Below, piece by piece: positions 34,548 through 43,468 of a stretch of 64,000 nt of DNA. Each line of letters begins with the position of its first letter. Position 1 is the stretch's first letter. The stretch is from Nonomuraea sp. SBT364 (GTDB taxonomy: Bacteria > Actinomycetota > Actinomycetes > Streptosporangiales > Streptosporangiaceae). The position numbers and the translations under genes are program-made. The stretch lies in the NCBI RefSeq assembly GCF_001083785.1, contig NZ_LAVL01000022.1:1-64000 (forward strand). The letters are read 5' to 3'. The notes under the pieces were generated by a model. It was not told the origin of the DNA. It saw nothing but the letters and a program-made list of their open reading frames with translations, and made no database searches.

Positions 34548-35110
34548 CACAGCTCCTCGTCCCCGAGTACGTTCCTGGCCTTCTTCCGCGCGCGATGCAG
34601 CCGTGACCGTACGGTTCCCACCGGGATGTCCAGCGCCCGCGCCACCTCCTCGTACGACAGGTCCTCCCACGCCACCAGCAGCAGCACGTCCCGGTCCCCG
34701 CGCGGCAACGACGCCAGCGCCCCCGCCAGCTCGCGATCCCTGCCCTGCGCCGTCACCCGGCGCGTCACGGTGTCGGCCAGCGCCTCTGGCAGCGGGTCCA
34801 CCCCGGTACGGCCCAGCGCCCGCAGCAGCCGCTCCTCCTGGCACCTGTGTCTGGCGATCAACGTGGTGGCGATGCCGTACAGCCAGGGCCTGGCCAGCGC
34901 GAACGACGTGTCGTAGGTCCCGCGCCTGCGGAAGGCGGCCAGGAACGTCTCTGCCACGATGTCGTCGGCCGCCTGCGTGCCCAGCCGTCGCGCCGCGTAG
35001 AGATGGATCTGCCTGGCGTAGCGGTCGAACAGCGCGGCGAACAGCTCAGGGTCGTGCGTCGATCGCCGGATCAGTTCTCCGTCGTCGATCTCGACCAGCT
35101 CAGCACTCAA
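34547..35110 (-). CDS. ECF RNA polymerase sigma factor
   Basis: The sigma factor has region 2 (ELFAALFDRYARQIHLYAARRLG, DDIVAETFLAAFRRR) and region 4 (LASLPRGDRDVLLLVAWEDLSYEEVARALDIPVGTVRSRLHRARKK). TTG 35110 is preferred because GGGAGAGG lies just before it and family sequence begins there (187 residues); GTG 35164 would add 18 unrelated residues. It is translationally coupled to the CU044_5270-family gene, so both form one regulatory unit. Confidence 0.85.
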   Translation of the reverse strand: MSAELVEIDDGELIRRSTHDPELFAALFDRYARQIHLYAARRLGTQAADDIVAETFLAAFRRRGTYDTSFALARPWLYGIATTLIARHRCQEERLLRALGRTGVDPLPEALADTVTRRVTAQGRDRELAGALASLPRGDRDVLLLVAWEDLSYEEVARALDIPVGTVRSRLHRARKKARNVLGDEEL

Positions 35111-35210
35111 CGCCTCTCCCTCGTGAGTAGGTACTTCACCGTGCTGTCTCCCGAAGGGCGTCACCGGGTTCCCCGGAGCCGTGACGGGCCGCCGCTGATC
35201 GGCCTCCGGC

Positions 35211-36185
35211 TCAGGACGACGCGGTGTAGCGGGTGACGATCGCGGCGGCGCGGTCGCGCAGGGAGTCGCGCAGCCACTGCGGGGCCAGGGCTTCCGCGTT
35301 CGTGGAGAGCTGCCACAGCGCCCATTCGGCGTGTCTCGAATCTTGGAAGGACAGCTCCAGCCGCAGCCGGCCGTCCGGTTCTGCTTCCTCGGCGCGGACG
35401 GCCAGCGCGGTGCCCACCAGGTCCTCCCGCCGCGCCGGGTTCACCCGGACCAGCACGGTGACCTGGTCGCCGCCGGTCCGGAACCGCGTGCTGCGTTCCT
35501 GCCAGGCCCGGTCCAGATCGACCCGGTCCGGTCGCTGTGCGGGTTCTGCCAGTTTTTCGGCGGCCGAGATCCGCGAGAGCCGGTAGGTGCGGTCCGCGCC
35601 CGACCTCGTGGCCAGCAGGTAGCCCCGGTCGCGGACGGTGACCAGGCCGATGGGGTCCACGGTGCGCCATTCCGGGGACTGGTCCGCGGCCGCGTAGTGG
35701 ATGCGTAGTTTGTGCCCGGCGAACACCGCGCGCAGGACCTCGGCGACTATGGCGTCAGGCACCTCCTCGTCGACCAGCCGACGCGAGAGGAGGTCGGTCT
35801 CCGGGTCGATGAGCAATCGCTCGGCCGCGCCGGCCGCGGTGTCCCGATAGCTCTCGGGCAGCGCGTCGACCACCTTGAGCATCGCCGAGGCCAGCGCGGA
35901 GCCTAGGCCGAACGCCTGCGCGCCGCGCCGCGACCCGGCGATCAGCAGGGCCAGGGCCTCGTCATGGTTCAGTCCGGTGAGCTCGGTCCGGAAACCGGGC
36001 AACAACGCGAAGCCGCCGTGCCGGCCGCGTTCGGCGTAGACCGGGACGCCGGCCGCCGACAGCGCCTCGATGTCGCGCAGCACGGTGCGGGTGGACACCT
36101 CCAGCTCGCGGGCCAGCGCGGGCGCGGACAGGCGGCCGTGCCGCCGCAGCAACAGCACCAGCGAGACCAACCGGTCGGCACGCAT
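35211..36185 (-). CDS. YafY-like HTH/WYL-domain regulator
   Basis: The 324-residue protein has an N-terminal HTH_11 (RADRLVSLVLLLRRHGRLSAPALARELEVSTRTVLRDIEALSAAG). The WYL region spans about residues 135-225 (LRIHYAAADQSPEWRTVDPIGLVTVRDRGYLLAT), where the usual W-Y-L triple is divergent, and a WCX extension follows to the end. WYL domains bind nucleic acids or nucleotides and switch the repressor. It faces the RidA gene across a gap carrying a CACGACA/TGTCGTG palindrome. Confidence 0.87.
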   Translation of the reverse strand: MRADRLVSLVLLLRRHGRLSAPALARELEVSTRTVLRDIEALSAAGVPVYAERGRHGGFALLPGFRTELTGLNHDEALALLIAGSRRGAQAFGLGSALASAMLKVVDALPESYRDTAAGAAERLLIDPETDLLSRRLVDEEVPDAIVAEVLRAVFAGHKLRIHYAAADQSPEWRTVDPIGLVTVRDRGYLLATRSGADRTYRLSRISAAEKLAEPAQRPDRVDLDRAWQERSTRFRTGGDQVTVLVRVNPARREDLVGTALAVRAEEAEPDGRLRLELSFQDSRHAEWALWQLSTNAEALAPQWLRDSLRDRAAAIVTRYTASS

Positions 36186-36205
36186 ACGACAACATTACCG
36201 AGATA

Positions 36206-36224
36206 CACGACACAAGATGTCGTG
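36206..36224. promoter_or_regulatory. Candidate WYL-regulator operator CACGACA-N5-TGTCGTG
   Basis: Perfect 7-base arms (36206-36212 and 36218-36224) with a CAAGA spacer lie between the divergent WYL regulator and RidA genes, close to both starts. Position and symmetry fit autoregulation plus control of the RidA gene. Confidence 0.55.
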
Positions 36225-36291
36225 ATTTGCCGGGAGGCTGATCACCACGACGTCAGACGTACGTCATATCGACGAATCGAACGGAGCTGAT

Positions 36292-36693
36292 ATGGCAATC
36301 GAGCGAACGGTGGTCAACCCATGGCCGTGGTCGGTGCAGCTGGGGTACAACCAGGGTGAGATCGTCTCCGGGCACACCCGGACCCTTTACTGCTCCGGGC
36401 AGACCGCGATGAGCGGCGACGGCAAGCCCCAGCACGGCGATGACATGGCGGCGCAGCTGGCGCTGAGCCTCGACAACCTGGAGGCCGTGCTCGGCGAGGC
36501 CGGTATGTCCCTCGCGAACCTCGTCCGGCTCAACGTCTACACCACCGACGTCGACCGGCTCTTCGAGCACTACGGCGTGCTGGCGTCGCGGCTGGGCGCC
36601 GCCGGGGTGGCGCCGTCCACCACGATGCTCGGGGTGACGCGGCTGGCGATCCCCGACCTGATGGTCGAGCTCGAGGGCACCGCCGTCGCGTGA
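36292..36693 (+). CDS. RidA/YjgF-family protein
   Basis: The 133-residue protein has the RidA trimer fold: LYCSGQTAMSGDGKPQH, AAQLALSLDNLEAVLGEAG, VRLNVYTTDVDRLFEHYGVL and PSTTMLGVTRLAIPDLMVELEGTAVA. Canonical RidA proteins hydrolyse reactive enamines and carry an Arg in the C-terminal strand; here the R at TRLAIPD is offset, so the enzyme may belong to an Rid subgroup. GGAGCTGAT precedes the ATG. It is probably controlled by the divergent WYL protein. Confidence 0.87.
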   Translation: MAIERTVVNPWPWSVQLGYNQGEIVSGHTRTLYCSGQTAMSGDGKPQHGDDMAAQLALSLDNLEAVLGEAGMSLANLVRLNVYTTDVDRLFEHYGVLASRLGAAGVAPSTTMLGVTRLAIPDLMVELEGTAVA

Positions 36694-36775
36694 CGCGACC
36701 CCGCCGCCTCCGGCTGGACCGCCGAAGGCGGCGACGCGGCGCCCGCGAGACTTCAAGTCAGGCCGGACCTTCAAG

Positions 36776-37513
36776 TCAGGCCGGACCAAGGACGCAGAAC
36801 TCGTTGCCCTCCGGGTCGGCGAGGACGACCCATGGGACGTCGCCCTGACCGATGTCGGTGAGCGTCGCGCCGAGCGCCCGCAGCCGGGCCACCTCCCCAG
36901 CTTGCTCGTCACCGCGGTTCGGCAGCAGGTCGAGATGGAAGCGGTTCCACACGCTCTCGCTGCCGGGCATGCGGAGGAACTCAAGAAACGGCCCGTCACC
37001 GGTGGCCGAGCGCAGCCGCGCATGATCTTCGGTCACCTCGTGCGGGGTCCAGCCGATCGCCTCGCCCCAGAACCGGGCCATGGCCCCCGGGTCCGCGCAG
37101 TCGACGACCACCGCGGCGATCGGCCCGGTGTCGCGGTAGATCTCCCGAGGCTCCAGGACGCAGAACACGTTGCCCTCCGGGTCGGCCAGCACCGTCCACG
37201 GCACATCGCCCTGGCCCACGTCGGCGGGCTTCGCGCCGAGCTCGGTCAGGCGCGCGACCAACTCCGCCTGATGGACCGCGGAGGTGGTGGCGAGATCGAG
37301 GTGCGCGCGGTACTTCACCGTTTCGGGGTCCGGGACCGCGATGACATCGACGCATACGCCGACGGGATCCTGCCAGACGAAACCCGCGGGCTGAACGCCG
37401 GTCGCGCCGGATCCCCCGCTGGAAACAGTCCAGCCCAGCGCCTCGGCCCAGAACCGGCCCAGCGCCGCGTCATCCCGGGCCTTGAGATTCACCTGAAGCA
37501 GTCGCAGCGCCAT
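36776..37513 (-). CDS. Two-module VOC family protein
   Basis: The 245-residue protein consists of two tandem VOC modules: residues 1-118 (RLLQVNLKARDDAALGRFWAEALGW to DPEGNVFCVLEP) and 125-245 (AAVVVDCADPGAMARFWGEAIGW to DPEGNEFCVLGP). The near-repeated FWxEAxGW and VLADPEGNxFCVL motifs show internal duplication. VOC proteins bind metals or drugs; substrate unknown. The ATG at 37513 is chosen since upstream residues are not family-like. Confidence 0.85.
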   Translation of the reverse strand: MALRLLQVNLKARDDAALGRFWAEALGWTVSSGGSGATGVQPAGFVWQDPVGVCVDVIAVPDPETVKYRAHLDLATTSAVHQAELVARLTELGAKPADVGQGDVPWTVLADPEGNVFCVLEPREIYRDTGPIAAVVVDCADPGAMARFWGEAIGWTPHEVTEDHARLRSATGDGPFLEFLRMPGSESVWNRFHLDLLPNRGDEQAGEVARLRALGATLTDIGQGDVPWVVLADPEGNEFCVLGPA

Positions 37514-38000
37514 GCCGTCCAACCTAGTGCCCGACGCCGGCCCGCCCGTGGCCCGGGTTGACGCGGCGCCGGGCCGGATCGAGTTGGGGATCGGGGGCTC
37601 GGCCCCGTACAGCAGATAGGCGCCCAGAAGCCCGCGAGACCGATCACGATCATGATGACGATCACCGGCCACCGCCACGGCTCGGGCACGGGACATTGCC
37701 GCGCCGGAATCAGCGCACAGGGGTCAAGGCGCTAGCGTCGATCCAACCCGTTCGATCTTTGGCGTCATCAGTTGTGACCGGAATGTACGCATTACCGTCC
37801 CGTGGATTCTTCCACCCGTCGCAGTACGGACCGACCGTGGCATCCTTCTGCTCGGTCTTGATACGGATCTTCGCACCTACCCATTTCAAGCCCCCGGCCG
37901 TCCGGGCCGCTCTACTTCCAGCTCCTGATCACCCAGGAACCACTGACCCGTGACTACGTCGACCGGGCTCTCGACGCCCTTTCACCGGAATGAGGCCACG
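37514..38000. other. Gene-poor gap with one regulator remnant
   Basis: No intact gene is visible in these 487 bases. The right end holds a 28-codon remnant of a regulator (37907-37993). The region 37730-37860 is lower in GC than the flanks and shows no recognisable coding signal. Confidence 0.5.
37907..37993 (+). pseudogene. C-terminal remnant, TetR-type regulator
   Basis: The frame reads PLYFQLLITQEPLTRDYVDR and then ALDALSPE before a TGA. This PLYxxLLxTxEPLT pattern matches the C-terminal ligand domain of a large TetR subgroup. Nothing upstream in the same frame continues the family, so only the tail survives. The fragment lies beside other eroded genes at 38.7-40.9 kb. Confidence 0.55.
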
Positions 38001-38621
38001 CTAGCCGCGATTCAGAACCTCATCGTCCGCGTGCGTGCCGAACTCGGCGACGCGCACCTCCGCGATCCGCTCGTACCGGCTGATCCGGTCAGTCCACTCC
38101 GCGTCGACACCGAACGCCACCTGTGCGAAGCCCACCCGGCCGACGGCCTCGGCCAGGCCCGGATCACCAGGGGCCAGCAGCCGCACCGGCGCGTCAAGCG
38201 CCACGGTGTTCGGCGGCACGAAGTACTCGTCCGGCAGAACAGTGCGCGCATGGACGAGCGCACCGACGGCGACGACCGAACCGGCCCCCAGCCGTGCGCG
38301 CTGCAGAACCGTCGCCGTGGTCGCCACGTAGACGCACCTGCCGACCTCGCAGCCCAGCAGCGTGGCATGCGGCCCCACGAAGACGTGGTCACCGACGAGC
38401 ACCGGCTGATCACCGGCGACCGCGGACGCGCGCAGCACCGCGTTCTCGCAGATCACCGCCGCCTCCCCGACCTCGATCCGAGACCCCTCGGCATCGAGCA
38501 CCGCACCGTACATCACCCGCGCCCTCGGCCCCACGCGGACATCACCGACCAGCGTGGCCGTCGGGGCGACGTAGGCGGTGGGATGGACCTGCGGTTCATG
38601 CCCGCGATGCCGGATGCGCAT
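38001..38621 (-). CDS. Gamma-carbonic anhydrase-like hexapeptide-repeat protein
   Basis: The 206-residue left-handed beta-helix protein shows hexapeptide repeats (HPTAYVAPTATLVGDVRVGPRARV, VICENAVLRASA, VLVGDHVFVGPHATLLGCEVGRC). The metal histidine of the gamma class appears in VGPHATLLGCEV, but other His ligands are incomplete, so catalytic activity is doubtful. Family members include YrdA/PaaY-like thioesterases. The ATG at 38621 has GCAGGG upstream; GTG 38642 is an alternative. It lies immediately downstream of a degraded dehydrogenase gene on the same strand. Confidence 0.75.
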   Translation of the reverse strand: MRIRHRGHEPQVHPTAYVAPTATLVGDVRVGPRARVMYGAVLDAEGSRIEVGEAAVICENAVLRASAVAGDQPVLVGDHVFVGPHATLLGCEVGRCVYVATTATVLQRARLGAGSVVAVGALVHARTVLPDEYFVPPNTVALDAPVRLLAPGDPGLAEAVGRVGFAQVAFGVDAEWTDRISRYERIAEVRVAEFGTHADDEVLNRG

Positions 38622-38716
38622 CCCCTGCGTTTCAGCGATCACGAGCGGATTGTCACCCGGCCGACCGCGCACACGCTGGCAGTTTTCAGACATCGCGTTC
38701 GTCGAGACCCGTGCCA

Positions 38717-39547
38717 TCACAGGGCGAACGCCGGCTGCCCCGTCACCCGCGCGCGGAGCGCAAGCGCCTTCGCGGCGGTCAGGCGGTGCCTGCGCCTGGG
38801 CAGGCCGAAGGTCAGGTGCGAGGTGGCCCACAGGGCCATCTTGAGGATGCCCGCCTTTGGTCCGCGCGGGCTTCGAGCCGCCCTGGTACTTCGGCTTCGC
38901 TCGCCCTGCGGCGTCGACCGGCTGCAGGATGCCGTCCCGCCGCCCGAGACTGATGTGGTTGTACGTGTAGACCAGCTTGGAGTTCGCGATCCTGCGGCCG
39001 GTCAGGCGGCCCGCGATTGCCTCGATGGCCTTCCGGCCGGTGGAGCCGGCCGTTGTCGCCGATGGCGTGGGCGCTGTCGCCTGCTGCGTAGATGTTCGGG
39101 TGGGAGACCGAGCGCATGGTGTCATCGACGATGATCTGCCCGTTGGGGGTGACTTCCAGTCCGGCGATGGCGGCGATGGGGGTGACCTCGAATCCTGCTG
39201 TCCAGGCGCTCGCGCAGGCGCAGCGCCGCGGGCCGGGCGGTGACGTGGAAGGCATGCTCGGCCACACCGGGAACGCCATGGCCGGCGACGTGGCTGCCGA
39301 GCGCGTACACCAGCGTGTCATAGCCGAGCTCCCCGACAACGGCGTCGGCGTCGCCGCCACCGGCCACGGCGACGACCTGACGCTCGGGATCGACGGCGGT
39401 GACACGGGCCAGGCACAGCCGGATCCCCGTGCCCGCGAAGACGTCAGCGAGCATGTGAGTCCCGATCTCGTGACCGGCCGCCAACTGGTGCAGCCGCAAC
39501 CGCTGGACGAAGACCGGCACGGCATTGACGACGATGCGGTGCTTCAT
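38717..39547 (-). pseudogene. Degraded NDH-2-like FAD/NAD(P) dehydrogenase
   Basis: Four conserved blocks lie in order but in changing frames. First comes MKHRIVV joined directly to VNAVPVFVQRLRLHQLAAG, so the GxGxxG FAD motif is deleted. Then GELGYDTLVYALGSHVAGHG. After a second deletion, TAGFEVTPIAAIAGLEVTPNG runs to SHPNIYAAGDSAHAIGDNG. After a frameshift, GRKAIEAIAGRLTGRRIANS to RRDGILQPVDAAGRAKPKYQ, then another shift into GILKMALWATSHLTFGLPRR. The FAD and NAD sites are gone, so it cannot function. Its divergent neighbour is a SigJ-type sigma factor, a common pairing for this oxidoreductase. Confidence 0.8.
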
Positions 39548-39784
39548 GTGTCACTCCTGCCGGTTCACGTGCTGCCGGTAAACTGACCGGTCCTGCGTCA
39601 CCACGCGTAGTCGTGTGCCGCGCGGATCGTGCGCACGGCGTCCTGACGCCCCTGAGGCGCCGGCGTCCCGAACTCCGTGACGGCGGAGTCATGTGACGCG
39701 TGTCACTGACCACGGGTGTCACACAGCGGCGGGGGCCGGCGCCTTATGCGTGGAGCAGAAGTTGAGGCAACAGGGCAGGAGCCA

Positions 39785-40729
39785 GCCATGAGCGAGCGCA
39801 GCGAGCCGACGGTGGACACAGCCGGGCCATCCGCTCGGGCCGACGGCATGGACCCGGCCACCGAGGCGTTCGTCGCCCACCGCAACCTGCTGTTCACCGT
39901 CGCCTACGAGATGCTCGGCTCGGCCGCCGACGCCGAGGACGTCCTGCAGGAGACCTGGCTGCGATGGATGAAGATCGACCTGGGGCAGGTGCGCGATCAG
40001 CGTGCTTACCTGGTGCGGATCACGACCCGGCGGTCGCTGGACCGGCTGCGTACCATGAAACGTCGCAAGGAGGCCTACGTCGGCCCCTGGCTGCCCGAGC
40101 CGCTGCTCACCACGCCGGACGTGGCCGAGGACGTCGAGCTGGCCGAGAGCGTGTCGATGGCGCTGATGCTCGTCCTGGAGACGCTGTCGCCGACCGAGCG
40201 CGCCGTCTTCGTCCTGCGCGAGGTCTTCGACGTCGGCTACCAGGAGATCGCGGCCGCCGTGAGCAAGAGCCCGGCCACGGTCCGCCAGATCGCACACCGC
40301 GCCCGTCGGCACGTCGATGCCCGCCGCCCGCGCGAGACGGTCTCCCCCGGCGAGGCCCAGGCGGTACTGGAGTCCTTCCAGCGAGCCCTCGACTCCAGAA
40401 ACCTGCAGGACCTGCTCGACGTGCTCGCCCCCGACGTCGTCCTGATCAGCGACGGCGGCGGCGTCAAGCAGGCCGCCCCCCGGCCGATCACGGGCGCCGG
40501 CAAGGTGGCCCGCATGATCATCGACGGCCTCGGCAAGGCCCAGATCACGCTCACCGGCGAGCCCACCGTCGTCAACGGCAACCCGGCACTCCTCCTCCGC
40601 CTGGACGGCGACCTCGACGGCGTCATCGCCGTCCGGATCGAGAACGCCCGCATCACCGGCCTCTACTACGTCCGCAACCCGCGCAAGCTGACCCGCATCG
40701 CCTCCGAGACCCCGCTCACGCTGAAGTGA
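39785..40729 (+). CDS. ECF sigma factor with SnoaL-like tail (SigJ group)
   Basis: The 314-residue factor has region 2 (LFTVAYEMLGSAADAEDVLQETWLRWM), region 4 (TLSPTERAVFVLREVFDVGYQEIAAAVSKSPATVRQIAHRARRHV in pattern) and a SnoaL-like domain from about residue 195 (FQRALDSRNLQDLLDVLAPDVVLISDGGG). The ATG at 39785 has AGGAG upstream. In ECF41-like groups the partner oxidoreductase is encoded divergently; here the divergent NDH-2-like gene is a pseudogene, so this factor may have lost its main target. Confidence 0.88.
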   Translation, partial: AMSERSEPTVDTAGPSARADGMDPATEAFVAHRNLLFTVAYEMLGSAADAEDVLQETWLRWMKIDLGQVRDQRAYLVRITTRRSLDRLRTMKRRKEAYVGPWLPEPLLTTPDVAEDVELAESVSMALMLVLETLSPTERAVFVLREVFDVGYQEIAAAVSKSPATVRQIAHRARRHVDARRPRETVSPGEAQAVLESFQRALDSRNLQDLLDVLAPDVVLISDGGGVKQAAPRPITGAGKVARMIIDGLGKAQITLTGEPTVVNGNPALLLRLDGDLDGVIAVRIENARITGLYYVRNPRKLTRIASETPLTLK

Positions 40730-40776
40730 TCGGTCAGCCGCCGCGCCACTGCGCCGTATCCATCAACGGGACCCTG

Positions 40777-40878
40777 ATGACGAAGAGCGTTGCCGACGAC
40801 CTCGCCGGCCTGGAGCTGCCGGTCGAGCGTAGCTGCCCGCCCGACCCGTACGAGTGGTTGCGCGAGCAGGCGCCCTAT
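40777..40878 (+). pseudogene. N-terminal stump of a cytochrome P450
   Basis: The frame MTKSVADDLAGLELPVERSC followed by PPDPYEWLREQAPY matches the very start of actinobacterial P450s (membrane-free N-terminus, proline-rich turn and the LREQAPV helix). The similarity stops abruptly after about 34 residues, and no haem-binding region follows before the next gene. It is a deletion remnant. Confidence 0.6.
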
Positions 40879-40943
40879 CGATCCTGCGGGAGAAAGCGCG
40901 CACGCCGTACGGGCATGGTCGTATCGCTCGTCGTCGGCGGCGG

Positions 40944-41723
40944 TCAGCCGCTTACGTGCAGCCCGAAGCCCGAGCGGCCCGCGGGCTCCAGCCCCTCCTT
41001 CAGATGCAGCGAGGGGATCTCGTAGTCGCCGAAGTTCTGCCGCCGGAACGCGATCGGCTCGGTCGACTCCAGGGTGAGCAGGCGCTGCTCCCACGCCTTG
41101 GCGACGTCCGGGTAGTCATCGCCGGTCATCCGGTCGGTGCTGTACAGCACGAACGGCGGCAGCACCGCCATGCCCGGGAAGTAGAGGATGCCGTGGTGGA
41201 TCGGGAACAGCAGATCGTCGATGGGGCCGTTGATCCCGCGAGCGGCGTAATGCGACTCCGGGCCGCCGACGGTCACCGACAGCAGAGCCCTCCTGCCGGT
41301 GAGGGTGCCTTCGCCGAAGCGCTCGCCGTACTTGACGTCGCTGTGCTCGCCGACGCCGTACGCGAAACGGTGGGTGAACACCCGGTCCACCCAGCCTTTG
41401 AGGATCGCGGGCATCGTGTACCACCACAACGGGAACTGAAAGATGATCGTGTCGGCCCACAGCAGCTTCTCCTGCTCGGCGAGGACGTCCGGGGTGAGCG
41501 TCCCGGCGTCGAAGGCCCGGCCCGAGTCCCGGACGACACTCAGCGGGTTCGAGGCTTGGGCGCCGTAGTCCGTGGCGTCCACGACCGTCTTCCAGTTCAT
41601 CGCGTACAGGTCGCTCACCCGCACCTCGTGCCCGGCGGTCTCCAAGGTGGACACCGCGAGGTCCTTCAGCGAGCCGTTGAGCGACTTCGGCTCCGGGTGG
41701 GCGTGCACGATCAGCGTCTTCAT
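40944..41723 (-). CDS. Flavodoxin-fold NAD(P)H oxidoreductase (quinone reductase/MdaB type)
   Basis: The 259-residue protein has the flavodoxin-like start TLIVHAHPEPKSLNGSLKD and SDLYAMNWKTVVDATD, the catalytic loop FQFPLWWYTMPAILKGWVDRVF, the RRALLSVTVGGPESHYAARG segment and the C-terminal TEPIAFRRQNFGDYE. These FMN or FAD enzymes reduce quinones by two electrons. It faces an XRE-type regulator across 138 bases, which probably controls it. Confidence 0.88.
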   Translation of the reverse strand: MKTLIVHAHPEPKSLNGSLKDLAVSTLETAGHEVRVSDLYAMNWKTVVDATDYGAQASNPLSVVRDSGRAFDAGTLTPDVLAEQEKLLWADTIIFQFPLWWYTMPAILKGWVDRVFTHRFAYGVGEHSDVKYGERFGEGTLTGRRALLSVTVGGPESHYAARGINGPIDDLLFPIHHGILYFPGMAVLPPFVLYSTDRMTGDDYPDVAKAWEQRLLTLESTEPIAFRRQNFGDYEIPSLHLKEGLEPAGRSGFGLHVSG

Positions 41724-41861
41724 CGGAACTCCTTCGGATCGGATGGCTTCGATCCTGGGCTCCGCGACGCCCGGCGTTCAGGGGCGCCTCTTCCGTCGGA
41801 CGGGACTTCCTGGTAATGGCAGGGCCACCTTCACGGGCACCGTACAGGCCATACTGGAGCC

Positions 41862-42710
41862 ATGGACGACCTCGCGGGATTCCTGCGGACCCGGCGTTCC
41901 CGGGTCGACCCGGCCGCCGCCGGCATCCCCGCCGACAGCCGCCGCCGGGTCGAAGGGCTGCGCCGCGAAGAGGTCGCGCACCTGTCCGGAGTGAGCGTCG
42001 ACTATTACGTACGCCTGGAGCAAGGCCGCGCGACCCAGCCCTCCGAGCAGGTCCTCGACGCGCTCGCCCGCGTCCTGGGCCTCGACGAGACCGAGCGCGG
42101 GCACCTCTACAGGCTCGCCCGGCAGCGCCGCCGCCGCGCTAAGGCGCCGGGCGGACGCCTGCGGCCGGAGCTGCTGCGCGTTCTCGACCTGGTCACCGAC
42201 GCCCCCGCGCTGATCATGGATCACCGTCTGGACGTGCTCGCCGGCAACCGCCTCGCCGGGCTCCTCTACGGCCGGCCGATCCCGGGCCTGAACACCGCCC
42301 GGCACATCTTCCTCGACGAGGCCGAGCGCGGCCTCTACTCGGACTGGGAGACGTGCACGCTCGACGTGGTCGGGCACCTGCGCCTGGCCGCCGGCAAATA
42401 CCCCGACGACCCCCGTCTGGCCTCGCTCATCGGCGAGCTGGCCATGGGGAGTGAGCGCTTCCGCCGCCTCTGGGCCCGTGCGGACGTGCGCGCCCGCACG
42501 CATGGACGCAAGGCGTACCTGCACCCGCTGGTCGGACTGCTGGAACTGCACCAGGAGAACTTCGCACTGCCGGACGAGCCGGGCATGGAGCTGCTGGTGC
42601 TGTCCGCGGTCCCCGGCAGCCGCGCCGCGGACGGGCTGCGCCTGCTGGCGAGCCTGGGCGCGGACAGCGGTGACGCGCATCCGGCAGTGAACGCCCAGGT
42701 CCGCGACTGA
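41862..42710 (+). CDS. XRE regulator with MmyB-like ligand domain
   Basis: The 282-residue regulator has an N-terminal helix-turn-helix (GFLRTRRSRVDPAAAGIPADSRRRVEGLRREEVAHLSGVSVDYYVRLEQGR, of which LRREEVAHLSGVSVDYYVRL is the core). The MmyB-like PAS-type domain follows (LVTDAPALIMDHRLDVLAGNRLAGLLYG, HPLVGLLELHQENFALP). Members control oxidoreductases in response to fatty acids or small ligands. Divergent placement next to the quinone reductase supports that pairing. Confidence 0.88.
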   Translation: MDDLAGFLRTRRSRVDPAAAGIPADSRRRVEGLRREEVAHLSGVSVDYYVRLEQGRATQPSEQVLDALARVLGLDETERGHLYRLARQRRRRAKAPGGRLRPELLRVLDLVTDAPALIMDHRLDVLAGNRLAGLLYGRPIPGLNTARHIFLDEAERGLYSDWETCTLDVVGHLRLAAGKYPDDPRLASLIGELAMGSERFRRLWARADVRARTHGRKAYLHPLVGLLELHQENFALPDEPGMELLVLSAVPGSRAADGLRLLASLGADSGDAHPAVNAQVRD

Positions 42711-42728
42711 CCCCGCCCGGGCACGGGC

Positions 42729-43256
42729 TCAGGCGGGCGGCGACCACATGCCGAACCACTGCTCGGCGCCGTAGGCCTCGAACCGCTCCACCTCGACGAA
42801 CCCCAGCTTCGCCGCGAGGCGCATCGAGCCGACGTTGGCGGTCTGGGTCGCGAGCACCACCGGTTCGCCGGGAAGCGCGCCGGCGAACCAGTCGAGTGCC
42901 GCCGCGCACGCCTCGGTGGCGTAGCCGCATCCCCAGGCCCGCGGCAGGAACAGGTAACCGAGCTCGACCCTGCCGGCGGCCTGACGAAGGTGCCCCGTGT
43001 CTCTGGTGAGCATGATCTGACCGATCATCGTTCCGTCGAGATCGACCACGAAAAGGCCGGGGCGCCGGTCGGGTGCCTCCGGTATGGCGCGTTCGAGTTC
43101 GTCACGCGGCTGCGCTCCCCCGAGGTAGGCGCCTACCTCGGGCGAGGCCAGCAGCTCGATGACCGCCGCACGGTCGCGGGCCTCGGGCTCGCGGAGCACG
43201 AGCCTTTCGGTCCGCATCGGGGCAGGTGGCCAGGCTACTGGTCCAAGCTGGGGCAT
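42729..43256 (-). CDS. RimJ/RimL-type GNAT acetyltransferase
   Basis: The 175-residue enzyme shows the RimJ-type start MRTERLVLREPEARDRAAVIELLASPEVGAYLGG in pattern (motif TERLVLREPEARD), then RVELGYLFLPRAWGCGYATEACAAALDWF (AcCoA loop) and LATQTANVGSMRLAAKLGFVEV. It probably acetylates a small molecule or protein N-terminus. The ATG at 43256 is used; the ATG after PPAP (residue 17) would give a more typical family start. Confidence 0.83.
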   Translation of the reverse strand: MPQLGPVAWPPAPMRTERLVLREPEARDRAAVIELLASPEVGAYLGGAQPRDELERAIPEAPDRRPGLFVVDLDGTMIGQIMLTRDTGHLRQAAGRVELGYLFLPRAWGCGYATEACAAALDWFAGALPGEPVVLATQTANVGSMRLAAKLGFVEVERFEAYGAEQWFGMWSPPA

Positions 43257-43468
43257 GGCGGGCAACCTATCGCACACCTCTCATGTGGGCGACACAGCAG
43301 TCGGCGCCGGGGACGCGGTTTTCCCCCGGCCAAGGCGCACGACCACGTCGCAGGCGGCTGGACCACCGGAGAGGTCGTCCTCGCCGTTGGTGAGCCGGAG
43401 CGAGAGGAGACGGGGGTCAGAGAGATTCGGAACGGAGTCCAGCGGCGGCGGTGGCCGCTTGAGCGGCG

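Noticed and set aside
34548..34844. N-terminal extension of the CU044_5270-family gene up to 34844
   Set aside because: The extension overlaps the sigma factor in another frame and lacks family sequence; the ATG at 34547 has a good AGGAG site and TGATG coupling.
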